A DNA stretch of 64,000 bases from Morococcus cerebrosus (GCF_022749515.1 NZ_CP094242.1:1426001-1490000), one strand, 5' to 3'. Positions 8,131-17,233 are shown, counted from the stretch's first letter. Numbers and translations are program-made. Notes: generated by a model from the sequence alone, not told the origin.

Positions 8131-9312
8131 ATGCAAAACTACCTGACCCCCAATTTTTCATTTGCCCCCATGATTCCCGAACGCGCCCTCGGCAGCCGCG
8201 TCTGGGATACCGAAGGCCGTGAATACATCGACTTGTCGGGCGGTATCGCGGTCAACGCGTTGGGACATTGCCATCCCGATTTGGTTGCCGCGCTGGCGGA
8301 GCAGTCGCAAAAATTGTGGCACATTTCTAATATCTACACCACCAAACCCGCACAGGAATTGGCGCAAAAGCTGGTAGAGCATACCTTCGCCGACAAAGTA
8401 TTCTTTTGCAATTCCGGCGCGGAAGCCAACGAAGCCGCGCTGAAACTGGCGCGCAAATACGGTCGCGATCATTTTGGCGGACACAAAACCGAAATCATCT
8501 CCTGCCTAAATAGCTTCCACGGCCGCACGCTGTTTACCGTCTCAGTCGGCGGTCAGCCCAAATACAGCAAAGACTATGCGCCGCTGCCGCAAGGCATTAC
8601 CCATGTTCCGTTCAACGATATTGCCGCATTGGAAGCTGCCATCAACGAAAACACTTGCGCCGTAATCATCGAGCCGATTCAAGGCGAAAGCGGCATCCTG
8701 CCCGCGACGCAGGAATATCTGCAAGCCGCGCGCCGTTTGTGCGACGAACACGGCGCATTGCTGATTTTGGACGAAGTGCAAACCGGTATGGGGCATACGG
8801 GCAAACTGTTTGCCTACGAGCATTACGGTATTACGCCCGACATCATCAGTTCCGCCAAAGCATTGGGGGGCGGCTTCCCTATCGGCGCGATTCTGACCAC
8901 TGACAAAATCGCGCCGACCTTCGGGCCGGGGACGCACGGTTCGACTTTCGGCGGCAATCCGATGGCGTGCGCCGTTGGTAGTCGTGCGTTCGACATTATC
9001 AACGCGCCGGAAACCTTAGCTCATGTTGAAAAACAAGGACAAAAATTTCAGACGACCCTGCGGGAGTTGGGCGAGAAAACCGGTGCGTTTAAAGAAGTAC
9101 GCGGTATGGGTCTGCTCATCGGCTGCGTACTGGCGGACGAATACAAAGGCCGAGCTTCGGAAATCACCGCTGCCGCTTTGAAACACGGCCTGATGGTATT
9201 GGTTGCCGGAGCCGACGTCGTACGTTTTGCACCTAGTCTGCTGCTGAATGATGAAGATATGGCAGAAGGGCTGAAACGCTTGGAGGCTGCATTAACTGAA
9301 TGGATAGCCTGA
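8131..9312 (+). CDS. argD: Acetylornithine aminotransferase
   Basis: A class III PLP aminotransferase of arginine biosynthesis (N-acetylglutamate semialdehyde to N-acetylornithine), which in many bacteria also serves lysine synthesis. The 393 residues have the usual length. Seen: NSGAEANEAA (94-103) for the cofactor phosphate, SFHGRT (128-133), Asp214 in LILDEVQTG for the pyridine nitrogen, and the Schiff-base Lys243 in SSAKALGGG. AAAGGA precedes the start. It is a single gene ended by a DUS-type terminator. Confidence 0.95.
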   Translation: MQNYLTPNFSFAPMIPERALGSRVWDTEGREYIDLSGGIAVNALGHCHPDLVAALAEQSQKLWHISNIYTTKPAQELAQKLVEHTFADKVFFCNSGAEANEAALKLARKYGRDHFGGHKTEIISCLNSFHGRTLFTVSVGGQPKYSKDYAPLPQGITHVPFNDIAALEAAINENTCAVIIEPIQGESGILPATQEYLQAARRLCDEHGALLILDEVQTGMGHTGKLFAYEHYGITPDIISSAKALGGGFPIGAILTTDKIAPTFGPGTHGSTFGGNPMACAVGSRAFDIINAPETLAHVEKQGQKFQTTLRELGEKTGAFKEVRGMGLLIGCVLADEYKGRASEITAAALKHGLMVLVAGADVVRFAPSLLLNDEDMAEGLKRLEAALTEWIA

Positions 9313-9384
9313 TTTAAGAAATTATGAACCAAGGCTTTCTTGGTGATTTCAAAAATTTTTCAATCACCATGGCTTATTTACATT

Positions 9385-9432
9385 AAAGGTCGTCTGAAGA
9401 CAAACAAAACAGGTTTTCAGACGACCTTTTTT
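9385..9432 (+). terminator. DUS-type terminator after argD
   Basis: AAAGGTCGTCTGAA paired with TTCAGACGACCTTTTTT. Confidence 0.88.
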
Positions 9433-9563
9433 GCACCTTTCCTTCATCATATAAAACAACATTTCCCTACATTGTCTGTCATTTGATGTTTGTTAAAAAT
9501 TTTGCCGACTATTCGTGTTACGCTTCGCAAACAAATTGATTTTTCAAGGGAAAGGAGCAGGAT

Positions 9564-10499
9564 ATGCCGTCATTGAGAACGCAAATCGCCGGTTTTTCTT
9601 TTGACAACTGTCTGATGAACGCCGCAGGCGTGGCGTGTATGACCGTAGAAGAATTGGAAGAAGTCAGGCAATCCGCCGCGGGCAGCTTCGTCACCAAAAC
9701 GGCGACGCTGGAAGCGCGGGCGGGCAATCCAGAGCCGCGTTACCGCGATGTACCGCTGGGCAGTATCAATTCCATGGGTTTGCCGAATCAAGGCATTGAT
9801 TACTATCTGGATTATTTGCTGAGCCTTCAAGAATCGCAGCCCGAACGGACATTTTTCCTCTCGCTGGTCGGTATGTCGCCCGATGAAACACACACGCTGT
9901 TGAAAAAAGTGCAAAACAGCGGTTTTAAAGGCATTACCGAACTCAACCTTTCCTGCCCGAACGTCCCCGGCAAGCCGCAAATCGCCTACGACTTTGAAAC
10001 GACCGAGCGGATTTTGGGCGAAGCCTTCGGCTACTTCGACAAGCCTTTAGGCATCAAACTGCCGCCGTATTTCGACATCGTCCATTTCGACCAAGCGGCG
10101 GAAGTGTTCAACCGCCATCCGCTGAAATTCGTCAACTGCGTCAATTCCATCGGCAACGGCATGTATATCGAAGACGAATCCGTTGTGATCCGACCTAAAA
10201 ACGGCTTTGGAGGCATAGGCGGCGAATACATCAAACCGACCGCGCTTGCCAACGTCCACGCGTTCTACCAAAGATTGAATCCGTCCATCCAAATCATCGG
10301 TACAGGCGGCGTTTATACCGGTCGCGATGCGTTCGAACATATCTTGTGCGGCGCAAGCATGGTGCAAATCGGTACGGCGCTGCATCAGCAAGGTGTCGAA
10401 GTTTTCGAACGCGTTTCGCTTGGCTTGAAAGCCATCATGGTACAAAAAGGCTACGAGACGCTCGAAGACTTCAAAGGCAAACTGAAATATCTGGGGTAA
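9564..10499 (+). CDS. Dihydroorotate dehydrogenase, class 1A type
   Basis: 311 residues. Oxidises dihydroorotate to orotate in pyrimidine synthesis; class 1A enzymes are soluble homodimers using fumarate. Seen: NAAGV near the start, [11 protein letters not shown] (68-78), and [12 protein letters not shown] with the catalytic base Cys131. A Cys, not Ser, in this place marks class 1 rather than the membrane class 2 enzyme. GTGG (IGTGGV) and a C-terminal FMN phosphate site ([11 protein letters not shown]) are present. No pyrK-like partner follows, which fits class 1A rather than 1B. GGAAAGGAG precedes the ATG. From memory, betaproteobacteria normally rely on class 2 PyrD, so this may be an additional copy. 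Confidence 0.9.
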   Translation: MPSLRTQIAGFSFDNCLMNAAGVACMTVEELEEVRQSAAGSFVTKTATLEARAGNPEPRYRDVPLGSINSMGLPNQGIDYYLDYLLSLQESQPERTFFLSLVGMSPDETHTLLKKVQNSGFKGITELNLSCPNVPGKPQIAYDFETTERILGEAFGYFDKPLGIKLPPYFDIVHFDQAAEVFNRHPLKFVNCVNSIGNGMYIEDESVVIRPKNGFGGIGGEYIKPTALANVHAFYQRLNPSIQIIGTGGVYTGRDAFEHILCGASMVQIGTALHQQGVEVFERVSLGLKAIMVQKGYETLEDFKGKLKYLG

Positions 10500-10518
10500 G
10501 TCTGCTCGGATGAAGGGG

Positions 10519-10562
10519 AAAAGGTCGTCTGAAAACCTGAATCGGGCTTTCAGACGACCTTA
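10519..10562 (+). terminator. DUS-type terminator after the DHODH gene
   Basis: AAGGTCGTCTGAAAACC paired with TTTCAGACGACCTT. It lacks a long T-run. Confidence 0.7.
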
Positions 10563-10574
10563 GTATTTACGCAT

Positions 10575-10700
10575 TCAGAAATACTCTTCATCTCCCGAAC
10601 CCGGGTAACTTGCCAAACAACCATTTTCTTTACATGCAAAGCTTTTCTGCGCTTTTTGATTGACATCCCATTCCCAAGAACGGTAAGCGGATCAACACCA
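10575..10700 (-). pseudogene. Possible remnant of a small gene
   Basis: An open stretch of about 33 codons on the minus strand reads SWEWDVNQKAQKSFACKENG and ends at a TGA (10575-10577), with no start codon or ribosome site. It looks like the end of a small protein whose front is lost. No family recognised. Confidence 0.25.
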
Positions 10701-10754
10701 TCTACGAAAGCGGAACGAACCAATAAGAATCTTTTTCGCTGCCATATTTTTCTT

Positions 10755-11543
10755 TTACCCCACTAAAAGCGAAGTCATACTGAGCGAACCTGCGACAAGG
10801 TTGTCGTTGAAAAACGTAATGGCATCATCCGGTTCGCGCAATGCCATGATGCAAAGAAAAGGCAGATAATGTTCCGGCGTCGGCACGGAGAGCATCGCCT
10901 TTTCGCCCAGCCGTTCGTAATGAATCAAAGTGTCGTCATCCCGCTCAACAATCGCCTGATTGACCGCTTCGCGGAACGCAAACGCCCAATCATAACCCGC
11001 GCCGATTTGATTGATATGCGCCCTGCTCATCACGCTCAGATTATGGATAATATTGCCGCTGCCGATAATCAACACACCCTGTTCGCGCAAGGCGGATAAT
11101 TTTTTCGCCAAATTGAAATGCCATTCCGCCGATTGCGAACGGTTCAGGCTGAGTTGTACCACAGGAATATCAGCATCAGGATACAGAAATTTCAACACCG
11201 CCCACGCACCATGATCAAAACCGCGTGTCGGGTTCAGTCCGACATTTTCCGGCTGCAATAACGAGCGCACCTGCTCCGCCAATTCGGGCGAACCGGGCGC
11301 CGGATACTGAACTTGGCTCAGCTCTTCAGGAAATCCGTAAAAATCGTAAATCATTTCAGGATGTTCGCCCGATGTAACCTGCAAACGGCTGCTGTACCAA
11401 TGCGCTGAAATCATCAAAATCGCTTTGGGTTTGGCAAACTTTTGCGTAATCAGGCTGAGATTTTGGTTGAACGGATTTTCCTTATCCAACACATTCATCG
11501 GACTACCATGCCCAACAAACAATACAGGCATTTTTTTCATCAT
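10755..11543 (-). CDS. DODA-type extradiol aromatic ring-opening dioxygenase (YgiD-like)
   Basis: 262 residues of the class III extradiol dioxygenase family, represented by 4,5-DOPA dioxygenase and E. coli YgiD. Metal-binding and catalytic His are visible in VGHGSPMN (His12), ISAHWYSS (His48), GFDHGAW (His111) and PTPEHYLPF (His225). The length matches the family. ATG follows GGAGGCAATG-type sequence, with a second Met one codon later. It stands alone, facing away from the IS remnant. The natural substrate in Neisseria is not known. Confidence 0.88.
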   Translation of the reverse strand: MMKKMPVLFVGHGSPMNVLDKENPFNQNLSLITQKFAKPKAILMISAHWYSSRLQVTSGEHPEMIYDFYGFPEELSQVQYPAPGSPELAEQVRSLLQPENVGLNPTRGFDHGAWAVLKFLYPDADIPVVQLSLNRSQSAEWHFNLAKKLSALREQGVLIIGSGNIIHNLSVMSRAHINQIGAGYDWAFAFREAVNQAIVERDDDTLIHYERLGEKAMLSVPTPEHYLPFLCIMALREPDDAITFFNDNLVAGSLSMTSLLVG

Positions 11544-11676
11544 TGCCTCCTTAAAATATTTGATGAGGCGGATTGTACGGATAAATGATTAAGCAATAAA
11601 TCTCAATTTATGAACAATATAATTTCCCAATAGGAAATGATGAAGTATTCTTTGGCTTTGCTGCAAAGTTAAAAAG

Positions 11677-11706
11677 AGGTCCGAAGATTCGGATTTCAAT
11701 AGCAAT
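11677..11706. repeat. Possible solo end of the IS30-type element
   Basis: AGGTCC...GATTCGGATTTCAA...GCAA resembles the left end and flank of the two full IS30 copies (17941, 57208), including the preceding AGGTC. No transposase sequence follows. The rest of 11544-11795 shows nothing else. Confidence 0.35.
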
Positions 11707-11795
11707 ACCTAAATCAATCTAACAAATCTGCCTAAAAGCACTTAATTCTATGACTGATAACTCAACGCCAGAATATTATTTTTTAATAGCAAATT

Positions 11796-12316
11796 GAGAC
11801 CTTTGCAAAAAAGCCTTTCCCCCAACAGCCGAAACCCAAACACAGGTTTTCGTCTATTTCCGCCCCTAATTGCTCCTGATTTTACCCAAATGCCCCCTTA
11901 ATCCTCCCCGGATACCTGATAATCAGGCATCCGGGCCGCCTTTTAGGCGGCAACAGACACACTTAGCCTGTTAGCCGCTTTCAACAGGTTCAAACACATC
12001 GCATTCAGATGGCTTTGCGCACTCACTTTGAGCAAACCAAAATAGGCTGCCTGGGCGTAGCGGAATTTACGGTGCAGCGTACCAAAGCTTTGTTCGACCG
12101 CATAACGGGTCTTCGACAAATAGCGGTTACGTTTGGTTTGCGCTTCCGTCAGCGGACGGTTGCGGTGGGCTTTGCGCATAATGCCGTCCAGCAACTGATG
12201 CTCTTTTAGATGTTGCCGGTTTTCCTTACTGTCATAGCCTTTATCGGCATAGACGGTCGTACCTTCGGCAATGCCTTCCAACAAAGGCAACAGGTGGTTG
12301 CACTCATGTGTATTGG
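11796..12316 (-). mobile_element. 5'-truncated IS5-family element
   Basis: The right end GAGACCTTTGCAAAA at 11796 matches the terminal repeat of the intact element at 35721-36950. Similarity to that element runs to about 12316 and stops abruptly 12 bases short of the cueR stop codon. About half the element is missing. Confidence 0.85.
11943..12316 (-). pseudogene. IS5-family transposase, C-terminal fragment
   Basis: About 124 codons equal to the last third of the transposase at 35784-36791, beginning NTHECNH and ending in a SVSVAA tail. It keeps the DDE-domain segments YADKGYDSK and the RYLSKTRYAVEQSFG block. The upstream reading frame beyond 12316 is antisense to cueR and not transposase. 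Several substitutions distinguish it from the intact copy. Non-functional. Confidence 0.85.
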
Positions 12317-12327
12317 CCCCAAGCCGC

Positions 12328-12720
12328 CTAACGCTCCTCCAGCCCGGCCAAAATCGCACAATCCGGGCAGTCGTCTCCCGCGCAGGCATCGTGCCAGCGT
12401 TGCAGCTCGGCCACCATGCCCTGCAAGCGTTCGATTTTGGCTTCCAGCTCGGCGATGTGCCGCGCGGTGAGAGTTTTCACTTCGCGGCTGGTGCGCTGCG
12501 GATTGTGTTGCAGGCTCAAAAGCTGCCCGATCTGCGGCAGCGAAAAGCCCACTTCCCGCGCATGGCGGATAAAGCGCAGCCGGGCAAGGTCGGCCTGTCC
12601 GTAGCGGCGGTAGCTCGCTTCGCTGCGCGCGGCCGGGGCGATTAGGCCGTGCTTTTCGTAGTCGCGGATTTGTTTGGCGGAAAGGCCGCTCTCGGCCGCG
12701 GCCTGGCTGATGTTCATCAT
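12328..12720 (-). CDS. cueR: MerR-family copper-responsive regulator CueR
   Basis: 130 residues. N-terminal winged HTH (MNISQAAAESGLSAKQIRDY), a long dimerisation helix (about 75-108), and a C-terminal metal loop CAGDDCPDC, the Cys pair spaced as in CueR, which binds Cu(I) or Ag(I). It is transcribed away from copZ-copA, the usual arrangement, and presumably activates their promoter in the 12720-12760 interval. GC-rich codon use. The gene ends 12 bases from the truncated IS, so the junction lies just behind an intact coding region. A gold/silver sensor of the same subfamily is the alternative. Confidence 0.88.
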   Translation of the reverse strand: MMNISQAAAESGLSAKQIRDYEKHGLIAPAARSEASYRRYGQADLARLRFIRHAREVGFSLPQIGQLLSLQHNPQRTSREVKTLTARHIAELEAKIERLQGMVAELQRWHDACAGDDCPDCAILAGLEER

Positions 12721-12725
12721 GATGC

Positions 12726-12756
12726 TTGACCTTTACTTCGGGTGAAGCTTTATAGT
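12726..12756 (+). promoter_or_regulatory. CueR-type copper promoter with 19-base spacer
   Basis: TTGACC (12726-12731) and TATAGT (12751-12756) are separated by 19 bases, the over-long spacing typical of MerR-regulated promoters. The spacer carries a dyad CTTCGGGTGAAG where the regulator should sit and untwist the DNA. It directs transcription towards copZ and copA. Confidence 0.8.
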
Positions 12757-12798
12757 GGTGGCACTCAGCGGGAAAGCAAGAGCAGACCCATCATTTCA

Positions 12799-12810
12799 GG
12801 CTACCTGAAA
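12799..12810 (+). repeat. Eikenella-dialect DNA uptake sequence
   Basis: AGGCTACCTGAA, a perfect copy of the dialect reported for Eikenella corrodens, not the AGGTCGTCTGAA used elsewhere in this window. Confidence 0.7.
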
Positions 12811-12867
12811 GCTTTGGCTGCAACGGACTTTAAAACCTCAGCCTCATTCCAACAGAAAGGAAACCCT

Positions 12868-13077
12868 ATGCAAACCATCACATTAAACATCGAAGGCATG
12901 ACCTGCGGCGGCTGCGTGAAAAGCGTTACCAGCATCCTCGAAGGCGTAAACGGCGTGGACAAGGCCGAAGTGAGCCTGGAAAACAAGAACGCCGTCGTGG
13001 AATTCGACCCCGCCCAAACCAACCCCGCCGCGCTGATAGAAGCGGTGGAAGACGGCGGCTTTGATGCGGCTTTGTAA
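12868..13077 (+). CDS. copZ: Copper chaperone, heavy-metal-associated domain (CopZ-like)
   Basis: 69 residues, a single HMA domain with beta-alpha-beta-beta-alpha-beta layout and the Cu(I)-binding loop GMTCGGC (10-16). The start at 12868 is set by AGAAAGGA; a longer reading from 12742 would overlap the promoter and is rejected. It should carry Cu(I) in the cytoplasm to the ATPase CopA, encoded 100 bases downstream. Transcription is presumably from the CueR-controlled promoter. Confidence 0.9.
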   Translation: MQTITLNIEGMTCGGCVKSVTSILEGVNGVDKAEVSLENKNAVVEFDPAQTNPAALIEAVEDGGFDAAL

Positions 13078-13111
13078 ATCGAATCGCAACAAATCGACTG
13101 CAACACCCCAA

Positions 13112-13152
13112 AGGCTACCTGAAAACCCTGCTCCGCTTTTTTCAGGTAGCCC
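13112..13152. repeat. Inverted pair of Eikenella-dialect uptake sequences between copZ and copA
   Basis: AGGCTACCTGAA at 13112-13123 and an 11-of-12 inverse copy TTCAGGTAGCC at 13141-13151 form a hairpin with a T-run in the loop region. It may attenuate transcription from copZ into copA. The dialect is foreign to the rest of the window. Confidence 0.8.
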
Positions 13153-13176
13153 AACCACATTCAGAAGGAAGAAACC

Positions 13177-15342
13177 ATGCAACAAAGAGTCCGTTTCCAA
13201 ATCGAAGGCATGACCTGTCAGGCCTGCGCTTCGCGCATTGAGAAAGTGTTGAACAAAAAAGACTTTGTCGCCGAAGCGGGGGTGAACTTCGCCAGCGAAG
13301 AGGCGCAGGTGGTGTTTGACGACAGCCAAACCTCCGCCGCCGACATCGCCAAAATCATCGAGAAAACCGGTTACGGCGCAAAAGAAAAGACAGAAGACGC
13401 GCTGCCACAGCCCGAAGAAACAACGCATGTAAGCTGGCGGCTGTGGCTTTTGCTGGCAATCAATATCCCGTTCCTTATCGGTATGGCGGGCATGATGATT
13501 GGTCGGCACGATTGGATGATTCCGCCGTTGTGGCAGTTCGCATTGGCGAGTGTGGTGCAGCTTTGGCTGGCAATCCCGTTTTACAAAAGCGCGTGGGCGA
13601 GTATTAAAGGCGGGCTGGCGAATATGGACGTACTCGTTACCATCGGCACGGTGTCGATTTATCTGTATTCCGTCTATATGCTGTTTTTCAGCCCGCACGC
13701 AGCGCACGGCATGGCGCATGTGTATTTTGAAGTAGGCGTGATGGTGATTGGTTTTGTGTCGCTGGGTAAGTTTTTGGAACACCGCACCAAAAAATCCAGC
13801 CTGAACAGCTTGGGCTTGCTGCTGAAACTCACGCCGACTCAAGTCAACGTGCAACGCGATGGCGAATGGAAACAACTGCCCATCGACCAAGTGCAAATTG
13901 GCGACCTAATCCGCGCCAACCACGGCGAACGCATTGCCGCCGACGGCATTATTGAAAGCGGCAGCGGCTGGGCGGACGAGAGCCACCTCACCGGCGAATC
14001 CAATCCCGAAGAGAAAAAGGCGGGTGGCAAAGTGTTGGCGGGCGCGCTGATGACCGAAGGCAGCGTGGTGTACCGAGCCACACAGCTCGGCAGCCAAACC
14101 CTGCTCGGCGACATGATGAATGCGCTCTCCGAAGCGCAGGGCAGCAAAGCGCCGATTGCGCGCGTGGCGGATAAAGCGGCGGCGGTGTTCGTGCCTGCCG
14201 TCGTGGGCATCGCGCTTTTGACCTTTATCGCCACTTGGCTGGTTAAAGGCGATTGGACGGTGGCGCTAATGCACGCCGTTGCCGTTTTGGTGATTGCCTG
14301 CCCGTGCGCGCTCGGTTTGGCAACGCCTGCCGCGATTATGGTCGGCATGGGCAAGGCGGTGAAACACGGGATTTGGTTTAAAGACGCGGCGGCGATGGAA
14401 GAAGCCGCCCACGTCGATGCCGTCGTGTTGGACAAAACCGGCACGCTGACCGAAGGCAGGCCGCAGGTTGCCGCCGTCTATTGCGTGCCCGACAGCGGCT
14501 TTGACGAAGACGATTTGTACCGCCTCGCCTCCGCCGTCGAACAAAACGCCGCCCACCCGCTCGCCCGCGCCATCGTCTCCGCCGCCCAAGCGCGCGGTTT
14601 GGAGATTCCCGCCGCACAAAACGCGCAAACCGTCGTCGGCGCAGGCATTACCGCCGAAGTCGAAGGCGTGGGCTTGGTAAAAGCGGGCAAAGCCGAATTT
14701 GCCGAATTAAAGTTGCCTGAAAACCTTTCAGACGACGTCTGGCGCATCGCAAGCATCGTCGCCGTTTCCGCCAACGGCAAACCCATCGGCGCATTCGCAC
14801 TCGCCGACGCGCTGAAAGCCGATACCGCCGAAGCCATAGACCGTCTGAAAAAACACGGCATCGACGTTTACATCATGAGCGGCGACAACCAAGGCACGGT
14901 CGAATACGTCGCCAAACAACTGGGTATCGCACACGCCTTCGGCAACATGAGTCCGCGCGACAAAGCCGCCGAAGTGCAGAAACTCAAAACTGCCGGCAAA
15001 ACTGTGGCAATGGTCGGCGACGGCATCAACGACGCACCCGCGCTCGCCGCCGCCAACGTCAGCTTCGCCATGAAAGGTGGAGCGGACGTTGCCGAACACA
15101 CCGCATCTGCCACACTGATGCAGCATTCAGTCAACCAGCTCGCCGATGCCCTGCTGGTATCGCAGGCAACTTTGAAAAACATCAAGCAAAACCTGTTTTT
15201 CGCTTTCTTCTACAATATCTTGGGCATCCCGCTCGCCGCGCTTGGCTTCTTAAATCCCGTCATCGCAGGCGCGGCAATGGCGGCAAGCTCGGTTTCGGTG
15301 TTGGGCAATGCGTTGAGGCTGAAGCGGGTGAAGATTGAGTAA
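13177..15342 (+). CDS. copA: Copper-exporting P1B-type ATPase CopA
   Basis: 721 residues. Pumps Cu(I) out of the cytoplasm. In order: one N-terminal HMA domain with GMTCQAC (11-17), membrane helices from about 88, the actuator TGES (272-275), the membrane CPC motif (375-377) that carries the metal, phosphorylated Asp419 in DKTGTLTEG, the HP pair (460-461) in the nucleotide domain, and GDGINDAP (614-621). Final membrane segments carry the usual YN and MxxSS residues (YN at 679-680, MAASS at 701-705). AGAAGGAAG precedes the ATG. It is co-oriented with copZ. Transcription ends in a host-dialect DUS terminator. Confidence 0.95.
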   Translation: MQQRVRFQIEGMTCQACASRIEKVLNKKDFVAEAGVNFASEEAQVVFDDSQTSAADIAKIIEKTGYGAKEKTEDALPQPEETTHVSWRLWLLLAINIPFLIGMAGMMIGRHDWMIPPLWQFALASVVQLWLAIPFYKSAWASIKGGLANMDVLVTIGTVSIYLYSVYMLFFSPHAAHGMAHVYFEVGVMVIGFVSLGKFLEHRTKKSSLNSLGLLLKLTPTQVNVQRDGEWKQLPIDQVQIGDLIRANHGERIAADGIIESGSGWADESHLTGESNPEEKKAGGKVLAGALMTEGSVVYRATQLGSQTLLGDMMNALSEAQGSKAPIARVADKAAAVFVPAVVGIALLTFIATWLVKGDWTVALMHAVAVLVIACPCALGLATPAAIMVGMGKAVKHGIWFKDAAAMEEAAHVDAVVLDKTGTLTEGRPQVAAVYCVPDSGFDEDDLYRLASAVEQNAAHPLARAIVSAAQARGLEIPAAQNAQTVVGAGITAEVEGVGLVKAGKAEFAELKLPENLSDDVWRIASIVAVSANGKPIGAFALADALKADTAEAIDRLKKHGIDVYIMSGDNQGTVEYVAKQLGIAHAFGNMSPRDKAAEVQKLKTAGKTVAMVGDGINDAPALAAANVSFAMKGGADVAEHTASATLMQHSVNQLADALLVSQATLKNIKQNLFFAFFYNILGIPLAALGFLNPVIAGAAMAASSVSVLGNALRLKRVKIE

Positions 15343-15363
15343 TATAGTCGCGTAATATAAAGC

Positions 15364-15405
15364 AAAGGTCGTCTGAAACCCCTTCCCTCTTTCAGACGAC
15401 CTTTC
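15364..15405 (+). terminator. DUS-type terminator after copA (host dialect)
   Basis: AAAGGTCGTCTGAAA paired with TTTCAGACGACCTTT. Confidence 0.85.
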
Positions 15406-15487
15406 TTTTCTAATATGCGGTTTCCAAACACTTTTTGCGGTACAATACCGCCCTTAAATTTTTCCTTATTTCAAAGCACAGACCGCC

Positions 15488-16447
15488 ATGTCCAAAAAAA
15501 CCAAGCAAGAATTAGAGAACAACAAACTCAACAAACGCCTGCGCCACGCCGTCGGCGACGCGATTAACGATTTCAACATGATTGAACCGGGCGACAAAAT
15601 CATGGTCTGCCTCTCCGGTGGCAAAGACAGCTACGCCCTATTAGACATCCTGCGCCAGCTCCAAGCCAGCGCGCCGATTGATTTCGAACTGGTTGCCGTC
15701 AATCTTGACCAAAAACAGCCGGGCTTCCCCGAAGAAGTGCTGCCGACCTATCTCGAAAGCATAGGCGTACCGTACAAAATCGTCGAAGAGGACACCTACT
15801 CCACCGTTAAACGCGTATTGGACGAAGGCAAAACGACTTGTTCGCTGTGCAGCCGCCTGCGCCGCGGCATCCTCTACCGCACCGCAAAAGAATTGGGCTG
15901 CACCAAAATCGCCTTGGGACACCACCGCGACGACATCCTCGCCACCATGTTTTTAAATATGTTTTACGGCGGCAAACTCAAAGCCATGCCGCCCAAATTG
16001 GTGAGCGACAACGGCGAACACATCGTCATCCGCCCGCTGGCGTATGTGAAAGAAAAAGATTTGATCAAATATGCCGAACTGAAGCAATTCCCAATCATCC
16101 CTTGCAACCTCTGCGGCTCGCAGCCCAACCTGCAACGCCAAGTCATCGGCGATATGCTGCGCGATTGGGACAAACGCTTCCCCGGCCGTATTGAATCCAT
16201 GTTCTCCGCCCTGCAAAACGTCGTACCCTCCCATCTTGCCGACCCCGAGCTTTTCGACTTCGTCGGTTTGGAACGCGGTCAAACCTTGAAACACGGCGGC
16301 GATTTGGCGTTTGACAGCGAAAAAATGCCCGAACGCTACTCCGATGGCAGCGAAGAAGACGAAAGCGAAATCAAAATCACCCCGTCCAAACCCGAACGCA
16401 AAATCATCAACATTCTGGCAAACAAGCCGAAAACTTGCGGCGCATAA
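15488..16447 (+). CDS. ttcA: tRNA 2-thiocytidine synthetase TtcA
   Basis: 319 residues. Thiolates cytidine 32 in certain tRNAs using ATP and an Fe-S cluster. Seen: the PP-loop SGGKDS (43-48), a CxxC in CSLCSR (Cys118, Cys121) and a second in PCNLCGS (Cys206, Cys209), which hold the cluster. The C-terminus is a basic, low-complexity tail. The length is as expected. It is a single gene with its own intrinsic terminator. Confidence 0.95.
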   Translation: MSKKTKQELENNKLNKRLRHAVGDAINDFNMIEPGDKIMVCLSGGKDSYALLDILRQLQASAPIDFELVAVNLDQKQPGFPEEVLPTYLESIGVPYKIVEEDTYSTVKRVLDEGKTTCSLCSRLRRGILYRTAKELGCTKIALGHHRDDILATMFLNMFYGGKLKAMPPKLVSDNGEHIVIRPLAYVKEKDLIKYAELKQFPIIPCNLCGSQPNLQRQVIGDMLRDWDKRFPGRIESMFSALQNVVPSHLADPELFDFVGLERGQTLKHGGDLAFDSEKMPERYSDGSEEDESEIKITPSKPERKIINILANKPKTCGA

Positions 16448-16450
16448 AAC

Positions 16451-16480
16451 AAAAATCCGGATGCCTTGTCCGGATTTTTT
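16451..16480 (+). terminator. Intrinsic terminator after ttcA
   Basis: AAAAATCCGG / CCGGATTTTTT stem with a short loop and T-run. Confidence 0.9.
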
Positions 16481-16523
16481 ATTTCTTTGCACAAACCTGC
16501 CTTGAATCATCAGGACGTGCAAC

Positions 16524-16557
16524 CATAATACGGTAAGTCGCATAATACGGTAAGTCG
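16524..16557. repeat. 17-bp tandem duplication
   Basis: CATAATACGGTAAGTCG occurs twice in a row; the second copy runs into GTCTGAAAAC, so the unit ends inside a DUS-like sequence. Confidence 0.85.
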
Positions 16558-16673
16558 TCTGAAAACTGGGATTTTACGGGAAAGACGATACAAACCGTTC
16601 TATTTTAATCCGCCGCAAAACAAGCTCAGCGTGCTTCGCATACCCTTTTCCCTTCCATCAAAAAAGGACTGTT

Positions 16674-17162
16674 ATGACTGCCATTTTCATCCTGCTCGGT
16701 TTAATCGCCATCTGTGTCGGACTGCTCGGCACGGTTTATCCCGCTATTCCCGGATTGGGATTGATGTTCGGCGGCGCATGGCTGCTTGCCTATGCCGGCG
16801 ATTACCAGATTTACGGTACAAACACCTTAATTTTTCTTGCCGTTGTCGCTGCCATCGGCACGGCGATGGATTATGTCGCAGGCGCATTAGGGGCAAAATA
16901 TACAGGAGCCACTAAAACAGCAGTTTGGGGGGCACTGATTGGCGGTATTGTCGGCGCGTTTTTCTCCATTCCCGGGCTGTTGTTCGGTCCGCTCATCGGC
17001 GCGGGTACCGGGGAATTCTTGGCGCGCCGCGATATGTGGCAGGCGGGCAAAGTCGGGCTGGGGACGTTTATCGGCTTCATCATCGGTACGGTCGCCAAAA
17101 TCGGTTGCGCCTTGACGATTGTAATGACCCTGCTTGTTATATGGGCGGCAAGCTGGTTTTAA
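16674..17162 (+). CDS. DUF456-family membrane protein
   Basis: 162 residues, five or so membrane segments rich in Gly/Ala/Leu, with internal repetition (GTVYPAIPGLGLMFGGAW and a similar FFSIPGLLFGPLIGAG in the second half). This Gly-Pro-rich pattern is typical of DUF456 inner-membrane proteins, whose function is unknown. AAAAAGGA precedes the ATG. It converges on the UPF0149 gene, with a DUS-type terminator between. Confidence 0.85.
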   Translation: MTAIFILLGLIAICVGLLGTVYPAIPGLGLMFGGAWLLAYAGDYQIYGTNTLIFLAVVAAIGTAMDYVAGALGAKYTGATKTAVWGALIGGIVGAFFSIPGLLFGPLIGAGTGEFLARRDMWQAGKVGLGTFIGFIIGTVAKIGCALTIVMTLLVIWAASWF

Positions 17163-17174
17163 CCTGATCATTGT

Positions 17175-17211
17175 AAAGGTCGTCTGAAAACCTTTTTTCA
17201 GACGACCTTTT
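17175..17211. terminator. Bidirectional DUS-type terminator
   Basis: AAAGGTCGTCTGAAAA paired with TTTTCAGACGACCTTTT between two convergent genes. Confidence 0.88.
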
Positions 17212-17233
17212 GATTTTTTACCTGATCGGAAAG

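Noticed and set aside
12742-12867. Upstream extension of the copZ reading frame
   Set aside because: It would start within the CueR-type promoter and encode no HMA sequence; the ribosome site before 12868 is good.
12883-13896. 337-codon antisense frame across copZ and copA
   Set aside because: Both sense genes are clear; the antisense frame has no family features.
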